Below are positions 1 through 9,297 of a DNA stretch of 64,000 nucleotides, piece by piece (position 1 is the stretch's first letter; each line of letters begins with the position of its first letter). The DNA lies in the NCBI GenBank assembly GCA_013388855.1, contig JACAEM010000003.1, positions 1-64,000 on the forward strand. Reading direction: 5' to 3'. This DNA comes from Chloroflexota bacterium. GTDB taxonomy: Bacteria > Chloroflexota > Anaerolineae > Anaerolineales > Villigracilaceae. The notes beneath the pieces were generated by a model. The model searched no databases, had not been told where the DNA came from, and saw nothing but the letters and a program-made list of their open reading frames with translations. The position numbers and the translations under genes were made by a program.

Positions 1-2987
1 GCCAGCAGACGGCTGTACAAGCGGCTGCTCATCGATTGCCCGGCAACATCATCCTTGCGGCGGATGTAGACGCCGTCATGCGTGCCGCAGTCATGTTCGT
101 TGATGATGATGTCCTGGGCGATGTCCACGAGGCGGCGGGTGAGGTAACCGGCATCGGCTGTACGAAGAGCCGTGTCTGCCAGACCTTTGCGCGCGCCGTG
201 CGTCGAGATGAAGTATTCCTGCGCGGTGAGTCCCTCACGGAAGTTCGAGCGGATGGGCATGGGGATGATGCGCCCGGACGGGTCAGCCATCAGACCACGC
301 ATTCCCGCCAACTGCGAAATGGTGGAGAAACCACCCTTCGTCGCGCCGGAGGAGGCCATCGTGGACAGGTTGCCGTCGGGATCCATGTGCTTCTTGACCG
401 CATCTGCCACCTTGTCGGTGGTACCCTGCCAGATCTCGATCTCGCGTTCGTTCTTTTCCTGTTCGGTCAACAGACCGCGGCGGAAATCGCGCTGGACCAC
501 TTCCACCTGCTTGAGGGCATCTTCGATGATACCTTTGCGCTCCGGCGGGATGGAAATATCGGCTACGGCAAGCGTGGTGCCGGATTTCATCGCGTATTCG
601 AAACCGAGCGTCTTCACCCGGTCGGCAACCTCGGTGGTCTTTTCCTGTCCGCAAATTTCATACACCTCGGCGATCAGGTCCTTCACGCCGCCCTTGTCGA
701 GCTTCTCGTTGACGAACTGCACCTCTTCGGGCAGGATGCGGTTGAAGATCACGCGCCCGACGGTCGTGTCGATGATGCGGGTGACAGGTTCAGGGAGGCG
801 GTCGCCTTTATCGTCATACCAGGTGGTGGCGCGCAATTTGATCTCGGAATGGATATCCACCTGTCCGAGCGCGTAGGCCATCTCGACCTCATCAAAGTCG
901 GAGAAGGCGCGTCCGTCGCCCTTGTGATCCGCCTTCTGTTTCATGGTCAGGTAGTACACACCAAGCACCATGTCCTTGGAGGGGGAAATGATCGGCTCGC
1001 CGTCGGCAGGCTTGAGCAGGTTCTTGGAGGCGAGCATGAGATCGCGCGCTTCCTTGACCGCTTTCTGCGAAAGCGGGACATGGACCGCCATCTGATCGCC
1101 GTCGAAGTCCGCGTTGAAGGCGGTGGTGACGAGCGGGTGCAGTTGGATTGCCGAGCCTTCGATGAGGATCGGCTCGAACGCCTGAATACCAAGACGGTGC
1201 AGGGTGGGAGCGCGGTTCAACAGAACGGGGCGTTCGCCGATAACGCTTTCGAGCGCCTCCCACACTTCGGGGCGGTTGCGTTCGATCAAGCGGCGCGCGC
1301 CCTTCACGTTGGCGGCGTAATTGTTTTGCACGAGGCGGGCAATCACGAACGGGCGGTACAGTTCGAGAGCCATGCTCTTCGGCAAACCGCATTGATAGAG
1401 TTTAAGTTGCGGACCAACCACGATGACCGAACGCCCGGAATAGTCCACGCGCTTGCCGAGCAGGTTGCGGCGGAAACGTCCCTTCTTGCCTTTGAGCATG
1501 TCACTCAGGGATTTGAGTTCGCGGCGTCCGCGGCGGCTGAGCGCCTTGCCGCGCTGGGAGTTGTCAATCAGGCTGTCTACCGCTTCCTGCAACATGCGCT
1601 TTTCGTTGCGGATGATGACATCCGGCGCGCCGAGTTCGAGCAATCTCTTCAAACGGTTATTGCGGTTGATGACGCGGCGGTACAGGTCGTTGAGGTCGGA
1701 GGTGGCGAAGCGTCCGCCGTCGAGTTGTACCATCGGGCGCAGGTCGGGCGGGATCACTGGAAGAATTGTCAGAATCATCCACTCGGGGCGGTTGCCGGAG
1801 CGGCGGAAGGCTTCCACAACCTTGAGGCGGGTGGTGGCTTTCTTGCGCTTCTGTTTGGACTTGGTGGTCTTGACCTCGTGCCAGAGTTCTTCCGCCAGTT
1901 TGTCGAGGTCGAGGCGTTCGAGGATGTCAAAGAAGGCTTCGGCACCCATGTCAGCGCGGAAGACCTGTCCCCAGCGCTGTTTGAGCTCGCGGTAACGCAT
2001 TTCACTCAGGAAGGTGAAGGGGCGCAGTTCAAGCAGCTCGTCGCGCATGCGCGAGGATTGATTGGAGGAAGCGGTGGTCTGATCCTCCAGTTGAGAGCGG
2101 AGGGCTTCCATTTTCATATCCGCATCGGCTTTGACGCGACCCGATTCCATCTTGAGTTCTTCGAGTTCTTTGGCGCGCTGATCCTTCAGTTCGTTCTCCA
2201 GCGCCTCCAGTTTCTTCTGGACGATCTTCTGCACCTGAGTCAGGTGTTTGGCAGCCACCTTGTCATTGGCATCAATGATCTTTTCATCGGTCAGTTCGAA
2301 GATAATCGTCTTCTTGGCGGGTTCACCCATCTGACTCTGGAGCAGTTTTTCGAGCTTCTGCCCCTCCTTGATGACCGGGTCAAGCTTTTCAGCAATGACC
2401 TCGTCGTAGCCTTGCTCGAGTGCGGCGATCTTCTGGTTAATCTCAGCCAGGGTGTGGTCGCGCTTGGTCTTGATTTCGGCGATCTTGGAGTTGATCTCGG
2501 TTGCCTGTTCCCGTTCAGAGACGGAGATCTCGTCTTCGATGCGCTTCAAAGCTTTGTTGCGCGCTTCTTCATCCACATAGGTGACAATGTACTGGGCAAA
2601 GTACAACACACGGTCAAGGTTACGACGCGAAATATCGAGCAGCATACCGAGGTAGGACGGGATGCGGCGTGTATACCAGATGTGTGCGACGGGTGTGGCA
2701 AGGGCAATGTGCCCCATGCGTTCACGGCGCACGGCGGCGCGGGTCACTTCCACGCCACATTTGTCACAGACGATGCCTTTATAACGGGGGTTCTTATATT
2801 TCCCGCAGTAACACTGCCAGTCACGTTGGGGTCCAAAAATGGCTTCACAGAACAACCCGTCTTTCTCTGGTCGCAAACGGCGATAGTTGATGGTCTCTGG
2901 TTTGAGCACCTCACCATACGACCACGAAAGGATCGTTTCCGGGGAGGCTAAGCTGATGCGGAGTGCGGTCAGTCCCTTGGTTTCCAC
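1..2987 (-). CDS. rpoC: DNA-directed RNA polymerase subunit beta' (partial, C-terminus beyond window)
   Basis: This is the N-terminal ~995 residues of the largest RNA polymerase subunit; the gene runs off the left edge. The start is GTG at 2987-2985 with AGGAG about 8 nt upstream. Residues 59-77 form the zinc-binding CYC...CDKC motif. The catalytic NADFDGD loop that holds the active-site Mg is at about 625-631. Between the YFAQYIVTY segment (~130-137) and the MGAEAF segment (~347) lies about 190 residues of Glu/Lys-rich, coiled-coil-like sequence; E. coli has only about 30 residues there. Thermus RpoC also carries a large insert in this region. The gene upstream on the same strand is an ABC transporter behind a terminator, so rpoC is not in the usual rpoB-rpoC pair here. 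Confidence 0.97.
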   Translation of the reverse strand, partial: METKGLTALRISLASPETILSWSYGEVLKPETINYRRLRPEKDGLFCEAIFGPQRDWQCYCGKYKNPRYKGIVCDKCGVEVTRAAVRRERMGHIALATPVAHIWYTRRIPSYLGMLLDISRRNLDRVLYFAQYIVTYVDEEARNKALKRIEDEISVSEREQATEINSKIAEIKTKRDHTLAEINQKIAALEQGYDEVIAEKLDPVIKEGQKLEKLLQSQMGEPAKKTIIFELTDEKIIDANDKVAAKHLTQVQKIVQKKLEALENELKDQRAKELEELKMESGRVKADADMKMEALRSQLEDQTTASSNQSSRMRDELLELRPFTFLSEMRYRELKQRWGQVFRADMGAEAFFDILERLDLDKLAEELWHEVKTTKSKQKRKKATTRLKVVEAFRRSGNRPEWMILTILPVIPPDLRPMVQLDGGRFATSDLNDLYRRVINRNNRLKRLLELGAPDVIIRNEKRMLQEAVDSLIDNSQRGKALSRRGRRELKSLSDMLKGKKGRFRRNLLGKRVDYSGRSVIVVGPQLKLYQCGLPKSMALELYRPFVIARLVQNNYAANVKGARRLIERNRPEVWEALESVIGERPVLLNRAPTLHRLGIQAFEPILIEGSAIQLHPLVTTAFNADFDGDQMAVHVPLSQKAVKEARDLMLASKNLLKPADGEPIISPSKDMVLGVYYLTMKQKADHKGDGRAFSDFDEVEMAYALGQVDIHSEIKLRATTWYDDKGDRLPEPVTRIIDTTVGRVIFNRILPEEVQFVNEKLDKGGVKDLIAEVYEICGQEKTTEVADRVKTLGFEYAMKSGTTLAVADISIPPERKGIIEDALKQVEVVQRDFRRGLLTEQEKNEREIEIWQGTTDKVADAVKKHMDPDGNLSTMASSGATKGGFSTISQLAGMRGLMADPSGRIIPMPIRSNFREGLTAQEYFISTHGARKGLADTALRTADAGYLTRRLVDIAQDIIINEHDCGTHDGVYIRRKDDVAGQSMSSRLYSRLL

Positions 2988-3237
2988 TGGTCCTCTCCTA
3001 TATAAGGAAGATAACAATATTTGAGCCAGTCTCTGTACAGCGTATAGTCGGCTAGTACAAGAGACAAACAAAGGCAAGCGCTTCGAGAGTTTTTCTCAAG
3101 CGCTTGCAATGTTGTGCTCGTTTTTCTTTACATCCAACAGGTTGATTATACGCGAATCAGAAGAAGAGTCAAGCGCGTTTTTGCTTTGCTTCTCGAATTA
3201 CAGGGAGGATACGGTCTCTTTAAATTGTATATACATT
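2988..3237. other. intergenic region upstream of rpoC
   Basis: This 250-bp gap separates the ABC exporter stop from the rpoC start. It holds the hairpin at 3074-3107 and AT-rich sequence on both sides. I see no convincing gene. It should contain the rpoC promoter, because a terminator precedes it, but I could not choose one -35/-10 pair with confidence. Confidence 0.6.
3074..3107 (-). terminator. hairpin, probable terminator of the ABC exporter genes
   Basis: GCAAGCGCTT pairs with AAGCGCTTGC over 10 bp, with 4 further inner pairs (GAGA/TCTC) past a bulged base. On the minus strand a T-rich tract (CTTTGTTTGT) follows. It lies between the ABC exporter stop and rpoC, so it probably insulates rpoC. 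Confidence 0.65.
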
Positions 3238-5052
3238 TTATTTACCGATCATCTCTTTCACCTGCTCCACATATGCCAGGCTTTGATGCCTGAAATACGT
3301 GTTGTACAGCACGGCGTAATGCCCACCCTGCGCGAGCAAGCCTTCGTGGTTTCCCTCCTCGATAATCCTGCCCCTCTCCATTACCACAATCCGATCCGCC
3401 GCCTTGACGGTTGACAGGCGGTGAGCAATGAGAATGCTCGTCGAGTTCTTCAGGATGAGATTCAATGCCTGTTGAATCTGCCATTCGGTGAACGGGTCAA
3501 TGCTGGCGGTGGCTTCGTCGAGGATGAAGATGGCGGGCTTCTGCATGAGGACGCGCATCAACGCCACGAGTTGACGCTGTCCCATCGAGAGGCGCCCGCC
3601 TCTTTCCCCGACCTCGGTCTGGATTCCGTTGGAAAGGGTCTCCAGCCACTCCCCTTCCCCGATGCGGCGCGCCATGGCGAGAATCTCCGCGTCGGAGACG
3701 TTCGGCGCGGCATAGCGGATGTTATCTGCCACCGTGCCGGAGAACAGGAACGGCACCTGCGAGACGATGCCCAACTGCCGGCGGTATTGCGAAAGGTCGA
3801 ACGTGCGGATGTCGTGACCATCTATGAGCAGGCGTCCGTGCTGGAATTCGTAGAAGCGTGCGATCAACTTGGCGATGGAGGACTTCCCCGCGCCGGTGTG
3901 TCCGACCAGGGCAAGAGTCTCTCCGGGTTGGATGACCAGGTTGAAGTGAGTCAGAACCGGTTCATTGTCGGTGTAGCGGAAGTGTACGTCCTCGAATTGG
4001 ATGAGTCCCTTGAGCGGCGGCACGTCGCGATTCTCCGTCTGCACCACGTTGGGGTCGGCGTCAATCAGGGCGAAGACGCGTTCGGCGGCGGAGAGTCCGC
4101 TTTGAATTTGCGCCCAAAAAGCGGAAAGGTTGAGGACGGGGAAGAAGAACTGGTCGAGGCTCATGATGAAGAGATACCACGCCCCCACCGAGATGACGCC
4201 CTGCGCCGCGCTGAACCCGCCGACATACACGAGGATGGCGGTGAAGATGCCGCCCAGCGCGTTGAGCGTGGGAAAGACCAGCGAAAGCACGAAGCCGCGC
4301 TGAACATTGACGCGGTAGGACTGCTGGTTCGATTCGTCGAACGCCTGAAAGATGCTCGCTTCCTGACGGAAGTTCTTGGCGATGGAGATGCCGCTGATGG
4401 TCTCTTTGATGGCGGCGTTGACATCTGCCATGGCTTTCATGCCGCGCTTGGTGACGCGGCGCGCCAGCGTGCGAAAGAGTGACGCCACTCCGAAGATGAC
4501 CGGCAGGAACGCCACCAGCATCAGCGAGAGTTTCAGGTCGGTGCGGAAGAGGACCACGCCGAGAATGACCGCCTGGACGATTTGCGCCCCCACGTCGGTG
4601 ACGATGACGATGAGTTGTCCAAAGTCGTTGGTGTCGGAGGTGATGCGCGAGACGATGCGCCCGGAGGAAAACTGGTCGTAGAAGGAGAGGTCGTGTTCGG
4701 CGGCGGCGCGAAAGGCGCGCGTGCGCAGGTCGAGCACGGCGTCGCCGACAGCGCGCACGACAAGACTGCGCCGCGCCCAGTTCAAGCCCCACAAGCCGAT
4801 GCCGATGAGCAGCACCACCACGCTGACGAGGCTGATGGCGGTGAAGGATGGCTCGCCCTTCAGCAAATTGACCATGTTGCTGACCACCACCGGCAGCGCC
4901 GCGCCAATGCCCGCAATGACAATGACCAATGCAGAAACCGCCGCCAGGCGTTTCGCCTGCGGTTTGAAGTAGCCAAGGATGCGCCGCACCAATTCACGGT
5001 CGGTGTATTGGCGGTCGTATTTTTCGTCGTTGAGTCCGGCAAAGAAGCCCAT
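3238..5052 (-). CDS. ABC exporter subunit, fused permease-ATPase (catalytic-Glu half)
   Basis: A 604-residue half-transporter of the multidrug/lipid exporter type. A membrane domain with about six helices occupies residues 35-320 and a nucleotide-binding domain ~350-580. Walker A is GHTGAGKS (384-391). Walker B ends ILDE (~510-513), so the catalytic glutamate is present. The signature is LSMGQ (488-492) rather than LSGGQ. It follows the 5112-6899 gene with a 59-bp gap made mostly of 7-bp repeats. The two probably form a heterodimer of the TM287/288, BmrCD or LmrCD kind: this subunit gives the good Walker B and its partner gives the good signature. Substrate unknown. No signal peptide is expected for this family. 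Confidence 0.93.
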   Translation of the reverse strand: MGFFAGLNDEKYDRQYTDRELVRRILGYFKPQAKRLAAVSALVIVIAGIGAALPVVVSNMVNLLKGEPSFTAISLVSVVVLLIGIGLWGLNWARRSLVVRAVGDAVLDLRTRAFRAAAEHDLSFYDQFSSGRIVSRITSDTNDFGQLIVIVTDVGAQIVQAVILGVVLFRTDLKLSLMLVAFLPVIFGVASLFRTLARRVTKRGMKAMADVNAAIKETISGISIAKNFRQEASIFQAFDESNQQSYRVNVQRGFVLSLVFPTLNALGGIFTAILVYVGGFSAAQGVISVGAWYLFIMSLDQFFFPVLNLSAFWAQIQSGLSAAERVFALIDADPNVVQTENRDVPPLKGLIQFEDVHFRYTDNEPVLTHFNLVIQPGETLALVGHTGAGKSSIAKLIARFYEFQHGRLLIDGHDIRTFDLSQYRRQLGIVSQVPFLFSGTVADNIRYAAPNVSDAEILAMARRIGEGEWLETLSNGIQTEVGERGGRLSMGQRQLVALMRVLMQKPAIFILDEATASIDPFTEWQIQQALNLILKNSTSILIAHRLSTVKAADRIVVMERGRIIEEGNHEGLLAQGGHYAVLYNTYFRHQSLAYVEQVKEMIGK

Positions 5053-5058
5053 GTTGAG

Positions 5059-5100
5059 TTATCAGTTATCAGTTATCAGTTATCAGTGAGCAGTGAGCAG
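5059..5100. repeat. 7-bp tandem repeat between the ABC exporter genes
   Basis: Four copies of TTATCAG are followed by two of TGAGCAG, filling most of the gap between the two exporter genes and ending 6 nt before the downstream start codon. It resembles the heptad-period repeats at several other gene boundaries in this window. Confidence 0.9.
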
Positions 5101-5111
5101 TAAGTCAGCGG

Positions 5112-6899
5112 TTATTCTCGAAAAATCCTCGCATACGCCTCTGATGTTTTCATCAATTCCTCGTGCGTGCCGATGGCGGCGATGCGTCCCTTGCGCAGAA
5201 CGATGATGAGATCCGCCCAGCGAATTTGGGAGAGGCGGTGGGTGATGATGAAGGTGGTGCGTCCGCGGGCGGCGTTGGCGATGGCGCGCTGGATTTTGTC
5301 TTCGGTGGCGGAGTCAATGGCGGAGGTGGAGTCGTCGAGGATGAGGATGTGCGGGTCGGTGAGGAAGGCGCGGGCGAGGGCGATGCGCTGGCGTTGTCCG
5401 CCGGAGAGGGTGACGCCGCGCTCGCCGACGATGGTGTCGTAGCCTTTGTCGAACGCGCGGATGAACTCATCTGCCTGAGCCGCCCGAGCCGCCGCTTCGA
5501 TCTCGCTTTGGGTTGCTCCCGGTTTCCCAAAAGCGATATTCTCGCCGACGGTGCGCGAGAAGAGGAAGATGTCCTGCTCGATCATGGAGATTTGCGAACG
5601 GAGCGAGGCAAGATTCCAATCGCGCACGTCCACGCCGTCCACCAGCACCTGCCCCCCTGTGACATCGTAGGTGCGGTTGATGAGTTTGACGAGCGAGGTC
5701 TTGCCGGCGCCGGTCTGCCCGACGATGGCAACGGTCTGCCCGGGCTTGACTTTGAATGACACACCGCTCAAGACGCTTTCAGATGTCTTTCCTCTTTCCT
5801 CTTTCATCGTCGGATAAACAAAGTCCACATTCCTAAACTCAACCTCCCCTCTCATCGGTTCGGCATACCCTTTTGCATTCTGGTCGAGGTTGGTCTCGCG
5901 GTTCATGAGTTCGAGGATGCGGCGCGCACCGGAGAGACCGAGGGAAATTTGGGAATAGGCGAAGGTGGATGTGAAGGTGGGAAACTCCAGCAGGCGCAAA
6001 AGACCGAAGTACGCCACCACGTCGCCGAGGTTGAGCAGTCCGCTGCGAAAAAGCACAAGAGCATGAAACAGCCCGAAGGCGTAGGCGGAACCGAGCAGAA
6101 GCATGGCGACGTAACGTCCCTCCAGGTCGCCTTGTTTGACGAAGGCATCGCGCACGCGGCTGTCGTTCATCACGAACTTGTCCACTTCGGCGTTTTCCTG
6201 CGAGGCGCCCTTGACCACTTCCACGCCATCCAGCGATTCAGAAAGGTGCGTGTTCATCCTGCCAAAGGAGGCGCGCACTTCATCGGTGACGGGAGCGAGG
6301 GTCTTCAGGTAGCGGGAAAGAAAGTAAAAATACAAAACGATGAAGACCAGCGGGGTGAGGATGAGGGTCGGGTGGTAACGTCCTGCCACAAAGATGGGCA
6401 TAAGGATAAAGATGAACGAACCCACCACGAGGTTGATGCCGGGACTGAACATGAAATTGACTTCGCGCACGTCGTTGGTGGCGCGCGCCATCGTGTCGCC
6501 CACCGGCTGGAGGCTGTGGAAGGTCATGCTCTTGCCAAGCAGGGAGAGGTAGAGTTCGTCGCGCACCTGCCGCTCCAGCCTTTGCGCCAGCAGTTCCGCG
6601 CCGAAGTTGCGTCCCAGTTGCAGCACACCGCGGATGATCTGCGAAATGCCGATGGTGAGCGCCAGAGGAAGCAGGACGCTGGTATCGGGAAGCGGCTTGA
6701 GCATGGCGTTGAAGGCGTCGCCGGTCAGCACCGGGACGACCGCCGCCAGTGCGGCATTGCCAATCGCGCCGATGATCATCATGACGATGATCCAGCCGTG
6801 GCGGCGGGCATGCGACCAGATCCAGCGCACGGGACCGGTGCGGTCATAGACAACGGGGCGTTGCAATGAAAATTCAGCGGGGACGGAAAGTGTGGTCAC
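5112..6899 (-). CDS. ABC exporter subunit, fused permease-ATPase (degenerate Walker B half)
   Basis: A 595-residue half-transporter with the membrane domain at ~35-330 and the ATPase domain ~350-590. Walker A is GQTGAGKT (394-401) and the signature is canonical LSGGQ (498-502). The residue after Walker B is aspartate (ILDD, ~520-523), where the catalytic glutamate normally sits. The partner gene 3238-5052 has the reverse pattern, so both deviations fall in one composite ATP site, as in known asymmetric heterodimeric exporters. The start is GTG at 6899. There is no Shine-Dalgarno sequence, but a TAGAAT box lies 8 nt upstream, which suggests a leaderless transcript. First gene of a two-gene operon. 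Confidence 0.93.
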   Translation of the reverse strand: MTTLSVPAEFSLQRPVVYDRTGPVRWIWSHARRHGWIIVMMIIGAIGNAALAAVVPVLTGDAFNAMLKPLPDTSVLLPLALTIGISQIIRGVLQLGRNFGAELLAQRLERQVRDELYLSLLGKSMTFHSLQPVGDTMARATNDVREVNFMFSPGINLVVGSFIFILMPIFVAGRYHPTLILTPLVFIVLYFYFLSRYLKTLAPVTDEVRASFGRMNTHLSESLDGVEVVKGASQENAEVDKFVMNDSRVRDAFVKQGDLEGRYVAMLLLGSAYAFGLFHALVLFRSGLLNLGDVVAYFGLLRLLEFPTFTSTFAYSQISLGLSGARRILELMNRETNLDQNAKGYAEPMRGEVEFRNVDFVYPTMKEERGKTSESVLSGVSFKVKPGQTVAIVGQTGAGKTSLVKLINRTYDVTGGQVLVDGVDVRDWNLASLRSQISMIEQDIFLFSRTVGENIAFGKPGATQSEIEAAARAAQADEFIRAFDKGYDTIVGERGVTLSGGQRQRIALARAFLTDPHILILDDSTSAIDSATEDKIQRAIANAARGRTTFIITHRLSQIRWADLIIVLRKGRIAAIGTHEELMKTSEAYARIFRE

Positions 6900-7174
6900 A
6901 GGCGTTTATTCTACACCATTCGGAGATGCGAGATTTAGAAGCCCTCGCAGGCGATTTCTTACCTTCGCCCCAGTGTGGTTTGTCGGCTACTCTACACCAA
7001 TCGCCGCGAGCAATTCGTGAATCTTAGTGAAGATTGATGGACTTTTGCTGCCCCCCTTACCCTTTCAAAAATAGGACGCGGATTGACACGGATTTACGCT
7101 TAAAACGAGGAAAAACAAAAATTTTGAACAGATTAGTGGAGATTAGCGAGGATTGTGGAAAAAGACCCACCGCC
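6900..7174. other. intergenic region with repeat debris
   Basis: No gene seen. At 7074-7100 lies GGACGCGGATTGACACGGAT and a few more bases, matching one arm of the inverted repeat at 58284-58368. The flanking sequence has similar degraded motifs (GGAGATTAGCGAGGATTG). On the minus strand the GH1 gene ends upstream of this region's right edge, and no clean terminator is visible. Confidence 0.6.
6908..6913 (-). promoter_or_regulatory. -10 box (TAGAAT) of the ABC exporter, leaderless type
   Basis: TAGAAT on the minus strand lies 8 nt before the GTG start at 6899, so transcription would begin at or next to the start codon. No Shine-Dalgarno sequence is visible. One of a recurring set of such boxes in this window. 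Confidence 0.5.
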
Positions 7175-8500
7175 TCACACAGGGAACAACTTGTCGAACA
7201 CCTCCGGGCAATACTTCTGCACCATCTCACTGGTGAGACCGTTCTCTTTGCAGATTTCGGCATACAGGTCCGCGCTGGGGCGTTTCGTCCGCTTTTGGGT
7301 TTCGAGGTCCAGCGCCCAGAGACCGAAGCGCTGAGTCCAGCCGCGTTCCCATTCGAAGTTATCCACCAGCGACCAGTGGAAATAGCCCTTCACGGGGAAG
7401 TTGAAATTGACCGCCCGCCAGACCTGATGGATATGCTGGGCAATGTAACGCGGGCGCATTTTGTCCTCGGCATCTTCCACGCCGTTCTCGGTGATGAGGA
7501 TGGGCAGGTTGGGGTACGTCCGCACCGCCCATTTGATGGAGTCGAAGATGCCTTCGGGAATGTTGGCGATGAACTTCGTCGTGCTCAAATCGGAGTCCGC
7601 CGGATAGTACCGCCTGCCGAACATTTCGTTGGGATTCGTGATGTCGAACTTGACCGTATCCACCGAATAGTAGTTCAGACCGAGATAATCCTGCGTTCCC
7701 TTCGCTTCGGGGATACGTACACTGCCCAGCGGCGACTTCATCACGCCCGTGCTGATGGCGCTGGGGAACGCCATGTTGATTCCGTTATATTGGATGTTCC
7801 GCATCCACACATCGAGCGGAGACCAGGCGTTCTTCGCCTTCATCGGGCGGTAATGCAGGGCATAGCCCACGCGCGATTCGGGCTGAATTTCGTGAATGGC
7901 GCGGTACGCCGCGGCATGCGCGCGCAGCATGTTCGCCTGTACGCGCATGGCAATATTCAGCCCCTTGTTACAGGCAGGAAAGGTCCCCGCCACATAGCCG
8001 CTCAAGGCATAGACGTTCGGTTCATTGATGGTGCACCACAGCGTGCAATATTCCTTGAGCGCACCCACCACCTTGCGCACGAACTTCTCGAACAGCGGAA
8101 TCACCGCCTCCGTTTCCCAGCCGCACTGCTCATACAGCCACAGCGGGTCGGAAAAATGATGCAGGGTGACCAGCGCGGTCATGCCGCGTTCGCGCAATCC
8201 GCGCAGCATGAGGCGGTAATGTTCGAGCGCGTCTTCATCCCAGGTATCGGGCGTCGGCTGGATGCGGCTCCACTCCACCGACATGCGGTGTGCGTTCTGT
8301 CCGCCCTCGGCGGCGCGGTCGAAGTCCTCCCGCCAGCGTCCACCCCACCAATCGCAGGCAAGACCAGACGTCCCGTTAGTATGACCCGTCTGTTCCCACT
8401 GCCACCATTGATTGTTTGTGTTGTTGCCTTCCACCTGATGGGCGGCGGTCGCCGTCCCCCATAAAAATCCACGTGGGAAATGATAGGATGCTTGAACCAT
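7175..8500 (-). CDS. glycoside hydrolase family 1 beta-glycosidase
   Basis: A 441-residue, probably cytoplasmic family GH1 enzyme (beta-glucosidase/galactosidase type) that hydrolyses beta-linked sugars with retention. The start MVQASYHFPRGFLWGTATAAHQ is the classic GH1 N-terminus. The acid/base glutamate is in INEPN (E160) and the nucleophile in ITENG (E338). No signal peptide is present. It lies 16 bp downstream of rlmB on the same strand; the gap is part of a 7-bp repeat, and no Shine-Dalgarno is visible. Exact substrate cannot be told from sequence. Confidence 0.95.
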   Translation of the reverse strand: MVQASYHFPRGFLWGTATAAHQVEGNNTNNQWWQWEQTGHTNGTSGLACDWWGGRWREDFDRAAEGGQNAHRMSVEWSRIQPTPDTWDEDALEHYRLMLRGLRERGMTALVTLHHFSDPLWLYEQCGWETEAVIPLFEKFVRKVVGALKEYCTLWCTINEPNVYALSGYVAGTFPACNKGLNIAMRVQANMLRAHAAAYRAIHEIQPESRVGYALHYRPMKAKNAWSPLDVWMRNIQYNGINMAFPSAISTGVMKSPLGSVRIPEAKGTQDYLGLNYYSVDTVKFDITNPNEMFGRRYYPADSDLSTTKFIANIPEGIFDSIKWAVRTYPNLPILITENGVEDAEDKMRPRYIAQHIHQVWRAVNFNFPVKGYFHWSLVDNFEWERGWTQRFGLWALDLETQKRTKRPSADLYAEICKENGLTSEMVQKYCPEVFDKLFPV

Positions 8501-8502
8501 GG

Positions 8503-8537
8503 TAGTCTATAGTCTCCTAGTCGCCAGTCTCTAGTCT
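8503..8537. repeat. 7-bp period repeat at the rlmB end / GH1 start
   Basis: Five heptads of the form xTAGTCx/CAGTCT run from the gap before the GH1 start into the rlmB 3' end. The last residues of RlmB (about LETGD) and its TAG stop are encoded by the repeat, so the element has reset the rlmB C-terminus. Confidence 0.8.
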
Positions 8538-9263
8538 TGTGAGGTATGCCAGATACAATGCCACCGAACCCGCCGCCGCCGCGTTGAGGGACTCGATTTG
8601 TCCGCGCATGGGGAGTTTGAGGACGATGTCGCATTTGGCGCGCGTGAGTTGACGGATGCCCTCCCCCTCGCTTCCGACCACGACCGCAACTGCTCCTGTC
8701 AAATGACGCCTTGTCTTCGCCCCGATTGTTTCCCCGCCCTGATCCAGCCCCACCACCCAAACATTTTCTTCTCTCAAAGCCTCGATTGCCTGCGCCAAAT
8801 TCGAGCGCGCAATCAGCAAATGTTCGCTCGCCCCCGAGGAAGCATTGACCACCGCCGGCGTGACCTCCACCGTGTGCGCCAGCGGAATGACCACGCCATG
8901 CACGCCCACCGCTTCCGCCGTGCGGATGAGCGCGCCGAAGTTTTGCGGGTCATTCAGGGAATCCAACAACAACACGAACGGCGGTTCGTTCCGTGCGCGG
9001 GCGTTCTCCAGAATATCAAGCAAATCCACATACGGATAGCCGCTCACCTCCGCCGCGACGCCCTGATGGTTGGCGTGAATTTTGTCCAGCCGCGCCCGCG
9101 GCACGCGCTCCACTTGAATCCTTTGTTGCCTTGCCAGTTTGACAATGTCCGCCACCCGATCCTTCTCCTGCACCCCTTCTGCAACTTGAATTCGAAAGAC
9201 CTGCCTGCGCCTGGCGCGGAGAGTCTCATAAACGGCGTTGCGGGAGTAAATGAATTCTTTCAT
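8517..9263 (-). CDS. rlmB: 23S rRNA 2'-O-ribose methyltransferase, SpoU/TrmH family (RlmB-like)
   Basis: A 248-residue SpoU-family SAM-dependent RNA 2'-O-methyltransferase. The N-terminal ~75 residues are the substrate-binding domain (YSRNAVYETLR). The knotted catalytic domain shows motif 1 (NDPQNFGALIRTAEA), motif 2 (VVGSEGEGI) and motif 3 (LPMRGQIESLNAAAAG). The N-terminal domain matches RlmB, which methylates G2251 of 23S rRNA (E. coli numbering), but TrmH-like paralogues are hard to separate by eye. TATAAT lies 8 nt before the ATG and no Shine-Dalgarno is seen. The stop codon lies inside a 7-bp repeat. Confidence 0.9.
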   Translation of the reverse strand: MKEFIYSRNAVYETLRARRRQVFRIQVAEGVQEKDRVADIVKLARQQRIQVERVPRARLDKIHANHQGVAAEVSGYPYVDLLDILENARARNEPPFVLLLDSLNDPQNFGALIRTAEAVGVHGVVIPLAHTVEVTPAVVNASSGASEHLLIARSNLAQAIEALREENVWVVGLDQGGETIGAKTRRHLTGAVAVVVGSEGEGIRQLTRAKCDIVLKLPMRGQIESLNAAAAGSVALYLAYLTRLETGD

Positions 9264-9271
9264 ATTTCCCC

Positions 9272-9277
9272 ATTATA
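9272..9277 (-). promoter_or_regulatory. -10 box (TATAAT) of rlmB, leaderless type
   Basis: A perfect TATAAT on the minus strand, 8 nt before the rlmB ATG at 9263. The -35 region is poor. The spacing predicts a leaderless or almost leaderless mRNA. Confidence 0.55.
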
Positions 9278-9297
9278 AGAGACTTCCAAAGTCTGCA

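Noticed and set aside
36-2951. 971-codon plus-strand frame opposite rpoC
   Set aside because: It mirrors rpoC in the opposite frame in high-GC DNA; the protein has no family features, while the minus strand gives a perfect RpoC.
3421-4482. 353-codon plus-strand frame opposite the ABC exporter
   Set aside because: Antisense shadow with charged, low-complexity composition; the real gene is the exporter on the minus strand.
5059-5100. Possible CRISPR array
   Set aside because: Units are 7 bp, contiguous and without spacers; no cas genes.
5949-6869. 306-codon plus-strand frame opposite the second exporter gene
   Set aside because: His/Glu-rich antisense shadow with no ribosome site.
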